Shown here piece by piece: positions 11,901 to 21,658 of a stretch of 64,000 nucleotides of DNA; the first letter of the stretch is position 1, and each line of letters starts with the position of its first letter. Below the pieces are notes generated by a model. It did not search any database. It was not told where the DNA came from and was given only the letters and a program-made list of their open reading frames with translations. The position numbers and the translations under genes are program-made. Location: assembly GCA_001465935.1 (NCBI GenBank), contig LNKV01000007.1, forward strand, positions 1,116,001 through 1,180,000. Reading direction: 5' to 3'. This stretch comes from Clarireedia homoeocarpa (Eukaryota; Ascomycota; Leotiomycetes; Helotiales; Rutstroemiaceae).

Positions 11901-13777
11901 TGCAGGGTCTGAATATTCAGCTCGTGGAACAAAGAGAATCAGATAAGGAGAAGGAGATAGGAACAACTATAGAGGTTGTTTCTGCTAAGCCTTTGGTGAA
12001 ACCAATTTTGGTTACTTCTGCAGCTATTTCGGACTCTAATGAGCACAAAATGCGAGCACGGAGCGAGACAGCCACATTTCCCTACTATTTCAAATCCATT
12101 GGTGCTAATCGGGCAGCATGGTTTCTGTTGATGACTGTCACGTCCGTCTTTTGCACGAACTTCCCCCAGGTCTGGGTTCAATGGTGGACTGACTCGAAAA
12201 TACAAAGCAATGTTACCTTTCTCGGTGTCTATTTCGGTTTTGCAGTAGGCTCGGTCCTATCGAATGCGGCTGCCATATGGTCTATGATGATCGTCATTGT
12301 GCCTATCTCCGCTGCTAAGTTACATTGGCAGCTTCTTGATGCTGTTCTTCATGCACCGTTGTCGTTCTTTTCTTCCACAGACTCTGGGACGACCTTGAAT
12401 CGTTTCAGTCAGGACATGTCACTTATTAACAGCCGATTGCCAGTATCCACGATGCAAGCCACTACCATGGCATTCCAGGCACTCGCCCAGATCGCTCTCA
12501 TGGCTACTGGATCAACCTACTTTGCAGCGTTCATCCCGATTTGCTTGATAGCTACGTGGATGGTTCAAAAGTTCTATCTGCGCACTTCGCGTCAATTGCG
12601 TTTACTCGATCTAGAATTAAAGTCGCCGTTATTTTCTAGTATATCTGAAACTCTTGAGGGTCTGTCGACTATCCGCGCGTTTGGTCGCCAGGCACAATAC
12701 GAGGCTCGTAATCACCAGCGGTTAGATAACTCACAGCAGCCGATCTACCTCCTCTATTGTATTCAGCGGTGGCTAAACTTTGTGTTGGATCTGATTGTTG
12801 CAGCGCTTGCCGTTCTCCTCATAACTCTGGCCACCCAACTTCCCATGACGACGAGTGGTGCAGCTCTTGGTGTGGCCATGCTCAACGTTCTCGGGTTTAG
12901 CCAAAGTCTTGCGCAGTTTATCTACTTCTACACTGACCTTGAAACTTCCCTTCAGGCTGTGGCTCGAGTCAAGGATTATGTAGAGACGATAGAGCCAGAG
13001 GATCCTTCACCCTTAACGTTAACATCTCCACCCAGAGATTGGCCTGCCCAAGGCTCGATCGATATCCGTGGCATCACAGCTTCATATACCAAGGAGTCTG
13101 ATCCCATCATCAAAGACGTATCTATCCTAGTCCAGCCCGGCCAAAAGATTGGAATCTGTGGCCGCACCGCCAGTGGAAAGTCCTCTCTACTTTCCGCTCT
13201 GTTCCGGTTGATGGAATTGCGGCAGGGCCATATCTACGTGGATGGTGTCGACCTCTCCACAATCCCGAGACAAGCTGTAAGGGCAAGCTTGATCGCCATC
13301 CCTCAAGAGCCTTTTCTCCTACCCGGTACTGTGCGTTTCAATGTATCACCAGTAGAGTCTGTTGCCGACGAGCAAATCATTTCCACGCTCGAGCGGGTTG
13401 GTCTATGGCCATTGGTCCAACAGCATCAAGGCGCCTTGGATGGAGATATGGCTGCTCTTGCCTTATCACATGGTCAACAACAGCTACTGTGTCTCGCACG
13501 AGCCATGCTACGACCCGGCACAATTCTTGTACTCGATGAAGCAACGAGCAATGTTGACCACGCGACAGATGAGAAAATGCAGCAGATTATTCGGGAAGAT
13601 TTCCGAGACCGAACCGTTTTGACGGTTGCACATCGTCTCTCTACCATTTTAGATAGTGACCAAGTTATTGTTATGGGAGAAGGTATAGTAGTAGAATCTG
13701 GGCCTCCGACTGAATTGCTAGCGAAGCGTGGGACTTTCTGGGAGCTTTATAGAAGTCAAACAACGAACTTTGTATGA
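8971..13777 (+). CDS. ABC transporter, ABCC/MRP subfamily, full length
   Basis: Exporter of organic anions, conjugates or drugs across the plasma or vacuolar membrane. Seven exons: 8971-8997, 9129-9320, 9386-9917, 9973-10199, 10252-10531, 10577-10810 and 10872-13777, giving 1465 residues. The start is set by a 27-nt first exon whose splice (131-nt intron with a GCTAAC branch site) joins it in frame to the conserved GPFVPSNCRNGFDFTLYFEQ block. Order: TMD0, linker, TMD1, NBD1, TMD2, NBD2. NBD1 has Walker A GPIGSGKT (about 11335-11358), signature LSGGQKQR and Walker B VILDDVLSALD. NBD2 has Walker A GRTASGKS (about 13159-13182), signature LSHGQ, Walker B LVLDEATSNVD and H-loop AHRLS. All ATPase motifs are present, so it should be functional. 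The substrate is unknown; the neighbourhood makes export of a cluster product or toxicant plausible. Confidence 0.93.
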
Positions 13778-14089
13778 GGAGAATTGATAGATACCATGCG
13801 GGCATTTCGAAAGAATCTTAAAGGTATTTTTAAGTTGATCATGAAAAGTGAGAAATTGGGAAATTGTGACAGTCTCTATCACATTGGGTTTTCCGAAGCT
13901 GAAAACTGATATCGAAGTAAATAAAATTTCTTTCAGCTAGATCTAATAACGTGGTTTATCATCGAGCGGATCATATCATCGAGCGTATCACTTTCTCTCA
14001 CCCCCATTACTTCGATTAGGATTAAACAAGCACAACGCATAAAATCAATTGAAACCACTCGGAATCTGATGACCCTAACACAACTATAG
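13778..14089. other. 3' flank of the ABC gene, nothing seen
   Basis: AT-leaning sequence with no coding signal; it presumably holds the transporter 3' UTR and the border of the transposon relic that follows. Confidence 0.5.
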
Positions 14090-15021
14090 CACCTTGGCAG
14101 GTGCGCGCATTGTGACTAGTCTTCCCGCAAGTTCTACATCGTCGCCCAGGGGGTTGCCCCTCATTCTGCCTACCCCCCTTAGAGCGCTTGTCGCGTCGAG
14201 CTTGTTCCTCTGCCTCTTTTCAAGCTAACACCTGCGCATCCTCCATAGTAAGTGCACCTCCTTGATGGAACCAAGTCTTATGAGCCCTGCGGGGTTTGGT
14301 AAGTGCTTCATTTGCTGCTCAAAGTGTGCGTACCTCCCGCGGACAAGAGGGTCACCTTTTTGGCGGTCTTCAGCGGGTAGTACACTATGTGTAGTACTTA
14401 TAGGCTTCAATGGATTTAACAATAGATGCAAATGATGCTTCATTCAATTGTTCTTATCTTCTCAGCTATCTACAGTGGGAAGGACTAGCTATATTTATAG
14501 GCCCTTCAGGCCTACTGCCTTAGGCCTCTCAAGCCTATTCCACAGGCTTCGTAGCCCTGAAGTGATAGGCTTCGCAAGCCTGAAGTCATAGGTTTTGTAA
14601 GCCTAATTGATCACTACGACGTTCAGTTTAGGGTGGTGGGCCCCGCCCCACCTACCCCGCTTTTAGTGGTTCCAACACACCTCATGAGCTAACAGCTCTG
14701 TACCTTTAGCTGATGCAGGTACGGTCTCAAATATAGGGGTTAGCGAGCTTCCTTGATGACATACAATGCGATTCTTAACTAGAGTTGATTGGGAAATAAC
14801 TTCTATTGGGTTGTGAGGAGTCTGTGAGACCGAAAGTTCGGTATTAGAAGAGGAGGGAGGTAAAGGGGGTTTGGAGTCCGTAGCATCACATCAAGCTTAG
14901 AAAGAACAGCTTGAGGATCAATAGGAACTAAGACAACTCGGCGGAATCCAGCTTGACCATTCTGAGTTGTCATAGAGGCTGAATAGGCAGATTTAAAGAC
15001 AGGAAAATTAGTACTGACCAT
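14090..15021 (-). mobile_element. Fot1/pogo DDE transposase relic, C-terminal part
   Basis: On the minus strand a decayed transposase C-terminus can be read from about 15021 down to about 14090. The first block runs through FPVFKSAYSASMTTQNGQAG, then GFRRVVLVPIDPQAVLSKLD and LRTP, the usual end of the fungal pogo/Fot1 DDE domain. After an interruption at 14388-14677 the frame resumes with a coiled, charged stretch (GGALTMEDAQVLA, then EAEEQARRDKRSKGGRQNEG) and a zinc knuckle C-x2-C-x4-H-x4-C. Internal stop codons, two of them TGA where Arg (CGA) is likely, show it is dead. The catalytic N-terminal part is absent above 15021, and no terminal inverted repeat was identified. Confidence 0.8.
14388..14677 (-). 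mobile_element. Probable solo LTR inserted in the Fot1/pogo relic
   Basis: This 290-bp segment interrupts the transposase reading frame exactly between two matching family blocks. Read on the minus strand it begins TGTTGGAACC, carries a TATA-like CCTATAAATATAGC, and ends CTACACA, so it has the TG..CA ends of an LTR. The flanks CACTA and CACCT could be a decayed 5-bp target duplication (3 of 5 match). Inside lie three palindromic copies related to AGGCTTCGCAAGCCT (about 14520-14605). No internal retrotransposon coding sequence is adjacent, hence a solo LTR. Confidence 0.55.
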
Positions 15022-15334
15022 TGATTTCTTTGTAGAAAGCAGATCAAACAGTATCAAAAGGCCATGAATCTTGCTTTTCGTGTCTTGCAGGATCACCAAC
15101 CCGGTGAGTTGTGAGGGTTTGGAAACAATATTGAATATTAAGTGAAACGGTAACAAATAGCAAATCAATCATCTCTCAGCCTCCTCTAGACCTATTTATG
15201 CACAGTCTTTCCATGCCGGCGACGTCCCCTTCTCCGGCCGAGAGTGGTTTGGCTATCTGGTTCACGCCCCGCCCTTGTTACCTTTCAAGCTGCCCTTCTT
15301 GCGTCTTGATATTCCTCTACAGCTGCACCTGAAA
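15022..15334. other. Gap between relics, nothing seen
   Basis: No coding similarity was recognised. The frame upstream of the transposase block remains open on the minus strand to about 15168, but its sequence no longer resembles the family. Confidence 0.4.
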
Positions 15335-16210
15335 TTACTCCTTTTGGCCTGAAAGAGTCCCTAGCAGCAGACCTGTCGGTCTAAAATCCTGTTCCATTCC
15401 TCGCCTTACCCGAGTCAGTTCTCCCAGTCTGCGGTGCTTTCTCATTCTTCGCTTTGAGGGCTTCGTTGAGAGCTTCCTTGTCCTGTATGTGTACACTCTC
15501 TCGTGATTTTCGAGATTCTGGGAATTTCGTGCCACCCTAATCGAAGACGAGATATCTAAGAGCGATTGGACCAGGTATTCAATTTCATTCAACTCGCAGT
15601 CGATGGAAATACTTTGTTTCCCATCTGAATCTTCCACTTTTCTATTATCAACCTCAAGCTCAAAACTTTCGTCTCATTGCCGTAAGGCGAAGTCTGAAAA
15701 CTGTACATCTTTGAATATGAGGATTAGCGCAGCTCTACCCTTGTGTATTGTGCTGTTGATTTTCCGATCCACTTCTAAAGATTCATACCATTCAGTCAGT
15801 ATCAAGAATATGCCTTTGGTTCTGTAGGGTCTTGTTGCTTTCGGCAATTGCGATGTGCACCATAGTTCTCAAAATGAAGTGACGAAGATTCTGGTTGATA
15901 CAATCTTTTGGGGGAAGCAGATAGTCTAAGATTAAATGACGATTCTCTAAGAGCCCAACTGATCATTGCTCTGAGAAACCTGTAAGTCTTCAAGCTTTCG
16001 TAGCTGTGGTTGACGAAACGTGGATAAGACAATCCAAGCAAATTGCATCAAGTAACGATGTACTGTAAAACGGCTGAACTTCTTGGTGAACATCAAACCC
16101 TCACAGGTAGCAGGGTGCAAGAACGCAGCAGAAGTAACTGCGTTTGATCCGGAGCATGCTGCGATGTTACTCCCTATCCTGATATAAGTTACGCAGTCAA
16201 CCAAATTCAT
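15335..16210 (-). pseudogene. Decayed coding stretch of unknown family
   Basis: On the minus strand a protein-like reading frame can be followed from about 16210 to 15335 with at least two frame changes and several stops (for example a TGA at about 15680). The best preserved part, ending near 15400, contains IDCELNEIEYLVQSLLDISS and then SIRVARNSQNLENHERV. This vaguely resembles a helical segment seen in large fungal families of unknown function, some with C2H2 fingers. The similarity is from memory and weak, so no function is assigned. It sits between the transposon relic and the broken NLR, in a region that appears to be decaying. Confidence 0.3.
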
Positions 16211-16956
16211 CTAAATATCACCGCAACCGCTCATAAAAACGCCATCTCACGAAGACCATAAACTTTTGTTTGCCCCTTCTTCAACTCACTATCCTGGCTC
16301 GAGGCGCTCCGTTTCAGAAGAGTCCTAACCTTCATATAGAACATTTTATTCTATATATTGTAAATAAACACAATTCTATCATATACGGCCATAGATCAAG
16401 AAAAATTGGGCAACCTCTATTCTCTGTTGATACCTCCGCCTTCCCTAAAACAATTTCCCAAATCTAGTACAACGACATTGACCAGTTTTTCAATTTTTGA
16501 ATCTGCATTTCGGATTCTAGATTTGGATTAACTTTATTCCGGTGCTGGTTTTACGTTTACAGTAGAACTAGTTCTACCAAGAACGAAATTCCAATAACTG
16601 CCCAGACAAGTCTAGCATACCTTAATTGAACTCAACCCTGAAACCGTAATCTTTCAACAGATTCGGGCTCAGGAAATTCGATAAACCTCTAATCAATCAT
16701 GGATAACGGTCGGCAAAGTTGAATTCCTACCTGTATGTAGTGCTACGAACCCGAGTTGATATTTTGGTTATATTCAGACTTTAGAACTAAGTCTGCATGG
16801 TGGCCTTGGGTCTGCATGGTGGCCTTAAGGCTGCTGCAATGAAGATATTTAGAGATAACACCAAGTGGAGTCTTGACTGACTGACTCCAACCAACTAAAG
16901 GTTTACTTACTTAGCTCCACACAAAATCCATATACAGTAGTTCGAACTTGAGAGCG
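16211..16956. other. Intergenic, upstream of the NLR gene
   Basis: AT-leaning DNA with no supported gene. A short duplicated phrase, GTCTGCATGGTGGCCTT, occurs twice in tandem at about 16791-16826. The last 100 bases are the presumed promoter and 5' UTR of the NLR. Confidence 0.45.
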
Positions 16957-19900
16957 ATGGACGTGCACCGGATTGGATTTACTCAACTCTTGCATAGCAA
17001 TAATGCTAGCGATGAAGGACGTCGCATCAAGTAAGGACCTGACTTCTAGATTACTTCTGCAACATAATTATTCTGCGTTATTTAACTTTTATAAGCATCA
17101 TTCTCGTACATGGTCTTAGAGGACACCCACGACACACATGGGAATCCAGTCGAAAAGTGCCTAGTACACACAGGGGCTCAGATACTAAAGCTTCGAGCAA
17201 ACGGAAATATTTCAAATCTCTCTTGAAGCCTAGGCCTTCTGGATCGTCCACTGCGGATCAAGATACATCTGAAGCATGTGCAGTATTCTGGCCTCAAGAT
17301 TATCTTATTGAAGATATACCTGAAGCGAGAGTATGGACATATGGATACAATGCAGAGGTGATTGGGGGTCTGTTCCAGTCCAACAATCAGAACAGCGTGT
17401 CGCAGCATGGCAGAGATCTCGCGGTGAAGGCTGAGAGAGAAGTTGAAAATGAGGTAGACTATACCACCGTTTCTATACAAGACGTAAAAAAGTATTAACA
17501 ATTATTTCAGTATCCCTTTGTGTTTGTAGCACACAGTTTAGGTGGTATCATCGTAAAGGATGTGAGTGTCAATTTGCAATGAGTCACAATTATGAATGCT
17601 AACCATCAAATCAAAGGCGATGCACAGATCTCAACCAGTTTGTATGCGAACTAAATCGATCGTTTTTCTCGGAACACCACATCGAGGGAGTACATCTGCA
17701 GGATGGGCCGAAATCGCGTCAAACCTTGCTCGACTAGCCTTACAAGATTCGAACAAGAAGATTCTTAAAACGTTGGAAGTGAATAGTGAGGTCCTCGATA
17801 ATATTCATGAAGATTTTAAAACAATTGTGCACAAGTATAGTATTAAGATCCACTCATTTCAAGAGGCACGAGCAATATCAGGCGTAAAGGGGCTGCACAA
17901 TAAGGTAAGCAGTCAAAATATTCTATATCTTTTTACCTATATATTGACTAGATAATATAATAGATAGTCGATGACTTCTCCTCAAAACTTGACTTACCAT
18001 CAATGCTTGAAACGGTCGAGAGCATCGATGCAAACCATATGGAAATGGCAAGATGTAGCGATAGAACAGATCCACAATATCGTGCTATTCTAGACGTGCT
18101 TAGGCAAATTACTCGCAGTCTGAGTTTGAGCACAGCAAGTTCTATACCTTATCTGATATATATATATATACTAATTAATACTTATTAGAATATCTCCCTC
18201 CACGATGATCCCTCTGTCGTGAATACTACCACTTTCAATTCACAACATCGCGAACACGAGATTCAACATCTATCCGGTACACAAAATGACCTGAAAGGCA
18301 ATTTTACAAATCTAGGCGGGTCCCAACTCAATGCGGTAAACCTTAATTCTGGAGGGGGGTCGATAAATTTCAATACTCATACCCCGGACAACAGTTGCCT
18401 ACGTGACCTACGAACCACCGACCCACGACTGGACAAGAAACGTATCGAAGAGACTAAAGGAGGACTGCTTATGGACGCGTACAACTGGATTTTGGAGAAT
18501 GCTGACTTTCAAAAATAGCGCTGTAACGATGATAGTCGCCTATTGTCGATCAGAGGGGATCCGGGCAAGGGCAAGACAATGTTACTTTGCGGAATAATAA
18601 ATGAACTGCAAAGGCTGAATAAATATGTCTTGGCTTATTTCTTCTGTCAAGGTACAGATGCACGTATCAACAGTTCTGTGGCAGTTCTACGTGGTCTCAT
18701 CTACATGCTTATCGATCAGCAACCTGAACTCCTTCAGCATTTAGAAAATAGATACAAGGTACAAGGTGAAGAGCTATTCAAGGATGTCAATACCTGGGTA
18801 GCGCTCTCTGAAATTTTGGGGGACATCTTGGATGATCAGAGTTTGAAGCCAACAATCTTGATCATTGATGCACTTGACGAGTGTAATACAGATCTGCCTA
18901 AGTTACTTCGTCTGATTGTTTTGAGTGTATCCAAATTCCCTCGGGTTAAGTAGCTTGTCTCTAGTCGCAACTGGCCTCAAATTCAAGAGGAACTAGAACT
19001 GATTGAGCAGGGAATGCCGCTTAGTCTCGAATTGAATGCCCAGTCAGTGTCAGCTGCTGTTGGCTGGTATGTGCAAGATAAGGTGGACAAGCTCGCGAGG
19101 AGAAAGAAAGAGGTCAAGAAATATAAGAAGGCTATCGAATCCCATCTTCTAGAGAATGCAAACGGAACCTTTCTTTGGGTGGCTTTGGTTTGTCAAAATC
19201 TTGAGAAGTCTCAATTGTTTAGGATTTCAAAGCTACAAGATTTCCCTCCTGAGCTTGATCCATTATATGGTCGTATGATACAACAGATAATAGACATGGA
19301 GGACATCGAAGCGCGCAAACTCTGCCTTAAGATTCTAGCTATTGCGGTAATAGTATATCGACCTGTTACGCTCGACGAACTGGTACCCTTGATCGGGTTG
19401 GATAATGATGACGAGGTTCCATTAGAAGATATGATACAACATTGTGGCTCTTTTCTGGCTATTCGTGGACGTAGTGTCTTCTTTGTACATCAGTCAGCAA
19501 AGGACTTCCTCTATCTCAAGGCTGCTGGAACAATATTTCCCAATGGGATCGAGCGAGTCCATAACGAGATATTTCAAAATTCGATAACAGTTATGAGTAA
19601 GACGCTCAGACGCGATATATACGACTTGCGTTATCCAGGTCTCACCGTTGACCAGATCAAGCAGCCCAATCCCGATCCACTAACATGTATACGATATTCT
19701 TCTATCTACTGGGTTGATCATTTAAGAGATGGAAATCCTGAACAAAACGGAAAACATATTCAAAATAATAGGGTTATCTATGAATTCCTAAAAGAGCATT
19801 TGTTGCATTGGTTGGAAGTTACAAGCTTGATGAGGAATATTTCAAAGATCATCATTGCAATACGGTCTTTAGAATCTTATACTCCTATATGTTAATATCA

Positions 19901-21658
19901 TTTCTTATTTATTTTCACAAGGAATTCGACTAATATATAATTAAGGCCAATAAGGATCCTGAACTCTATACTCTTATCCATGATACTAAACGATTTGTCC
20001 TTCATAACCGAACAGGAATTGAACAGGCTCCTCTTCAAATATATTGTTCAGCCTTATTCTTTGCGCCGGAAGAGAGTATTATTCGGAAAATATTTCAAAA
20101 GTCTATTCCTCGTTGGATTTCTAAAATATCGAGGACGCAATCAAATTGGAGTACCGCTCTGCAAACACTCGAGGGTCATTCGAATCCAGTTAGCTCAGTA
20201 GCCTTCTCACCCGATAACAAAATAATCGCTTCAGGCTCTTGGGATTGTACAATCCGGCTCTGGGATACAGTAACAGGCGAACTGCAGCAAATACTCGAAG
20301 GTTATTCGGATTCAGTTAACTCAGTAGCTTTCTCACCTGATAGTAGAATAGTCGCTTCAGGCTCTTGGGATAATACGATCCGGCTCTGGGATACAGCGAC
20401 AGGCGAGCTACAACAGACACTTAAAGGTCATTCAGATTCAGTTACCTCAGTAGTCTTCTCGCCTAATAGTAGAATAGTTGTTTCAGGCTCTGATGATTGT
20501 ACAATCCGGCTCTGGGATACAGCGACAGGCGAGCTACAGCAAACACTTAAAAGTCATTTAAGTTTAGTTAAGTCAGTAGCCTTCTCGCCCGATAGCAGAA
20601 TAGTCGCTTCAGGCTCCGCCGATACAACAATTCGACTCTGGAATATAGTAACAGGCGAGCTACAGCAAATACTCGAAGGTCATTCGAGTTCAGTTAACTC
20701 AGTAACCTTCTCGCCCGATAATAGAATAGTCGCTTCAGGCTCTAATGATAATACAATCCGGCTCTGGGATACAGCGATAAGCGAACTACAGCAAATATTC
20801 AAAGATCATTCGGATTCAGTTAGGTCAGTAGCCTTCTCGCCTAATAGCAGAATAGTCGCTTCAGGCTCCGCCGATACAACAATTCGACTCTGGAATATAG
20901 TAACAGGCGAGCTACAGCAAATACTCGAAGGTCATTCGAGTTCAGTTAACTCAGTAACCTTCTCGCCCAATAGCAAAATAATCGCTTCAGGCTCTGATGA
21001 TCGTACAATCCGGCTCTGGGATACAGCGACAGGCGAGCTACAGCAAACACTCAAAGGTCATTTATATTTGATTGACTCAGTAGCCTTCTCGCCCGATAGC
21101 AGAATAGTCGCTTCGGGTTCTAGGGATAATACGATCCGGCTCTGGGATACAGCGACAGGCGAACTGCAGCAAATACTCGAAGGTCATTCGAGTCTAGTTA
21201 GCTCAGTAGCTTTCTCACCTGATAGTAGAATAGTCGCTTCAGGCTCTTGGGATCAGACGATCCGGCTCTGGGATACAGCGACAGGCGAGCTACAACAGAC
21301 ACTTAAAGGTGATTCAGATTCAGTTACCTCAGTAGCCTTCTCACCAGATATCAGGATAGTCGCTTCAGGCTCTTGGGATGAAACGATCCGGCTTTGGGAT
21401 ATAGCGTCAGGCGAGCTACAGCAAACATTCAAAAGTGAATTTTTGGGGGCATCTTCTGCTTTTGATTTATACTTTATATTGAATAATTGGATAGTTGAGA
21501 GGGTAGGTGAAGAAATATTGAATATTCTTTGGCTACCTCCTGATTATCGACCGTCTAGATGGTCTAGCGTATCTATTTACAAGGGAACCACAGCTATGGG
21601 GTTGTCATCAGGCGATGTTTTCCTTTTTAGACTCGAAGATGGAAGTCATGTTTTATAG
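16957..21658 (+). pseudogene. SesB-like hydrolase / NACHT / WD40 NLR, disrupted
   Basis: STAND/NLR-type gene; intact relatives act in fungal allorecognition and programmed cell death. Start ATG at 16957. Exons 16957-17030, 17096-17453, 17511-17561, 17617-17904 and one from 17964 encode an alpha/beta-hydrolase (SesB/PGAP1-like) with VHGLRGHPRHTW, the nucleophile AHSLGGIIVKD, and FLGTPHRG. A Gly/Asn-rich linker follows (about 18246-18380), then a NACHT NTPase with Walker A GDPGKGKT (about 18556-18580) and Walker B LIIDALDE, and ten WD40 repeats. Lesions: no canonical splice keeps frame across 18139-18188; TAG at 18516-18518 and again at 18951-18953, each where Trp is expected; and a frame change between about 19890 and 19946. 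The domain identities are firm. The lesions indicate a pseudogene unless there is extensive unusual processing. Confidence 0.85.
20174..21433 (+). repeat. Ten near-identical 126-bp WD40 repeats
   Basis: Units start at 20174 and then every 126 bp to 21308. Each encodes a 42-residue WD40 blade of the form GHSxSVxSVAFSPDSRIVASG, then SxDxTIRLWDTATGELQQ. The residue after SGS varies across units: W, W, D, A, N, A, D, R, W, W. Units near 20577 and 20828 share more than 100 identical bases with a 252-bp offset, showing a recent two-unit duplication. The array is fully open in one frame. This high internal conservation is known for HNWD/NWD-type fungal NLRs. Confidence 0.9.

Noticed and set aside
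13460..13500. LSHGQ signature in NBD2 of the ABCC transporter as a degenerate site
   Set aside because: This variant is common in fungal ABCC proteins, and the Walker and H-loop residues are intact.
20174..21433. Evenly spaced repeats as a possible CRISPR array
   Set aside because: They are translated WD40 blades, contiguous 126-bp units with no unique spacers, in a eukaryotic gene.
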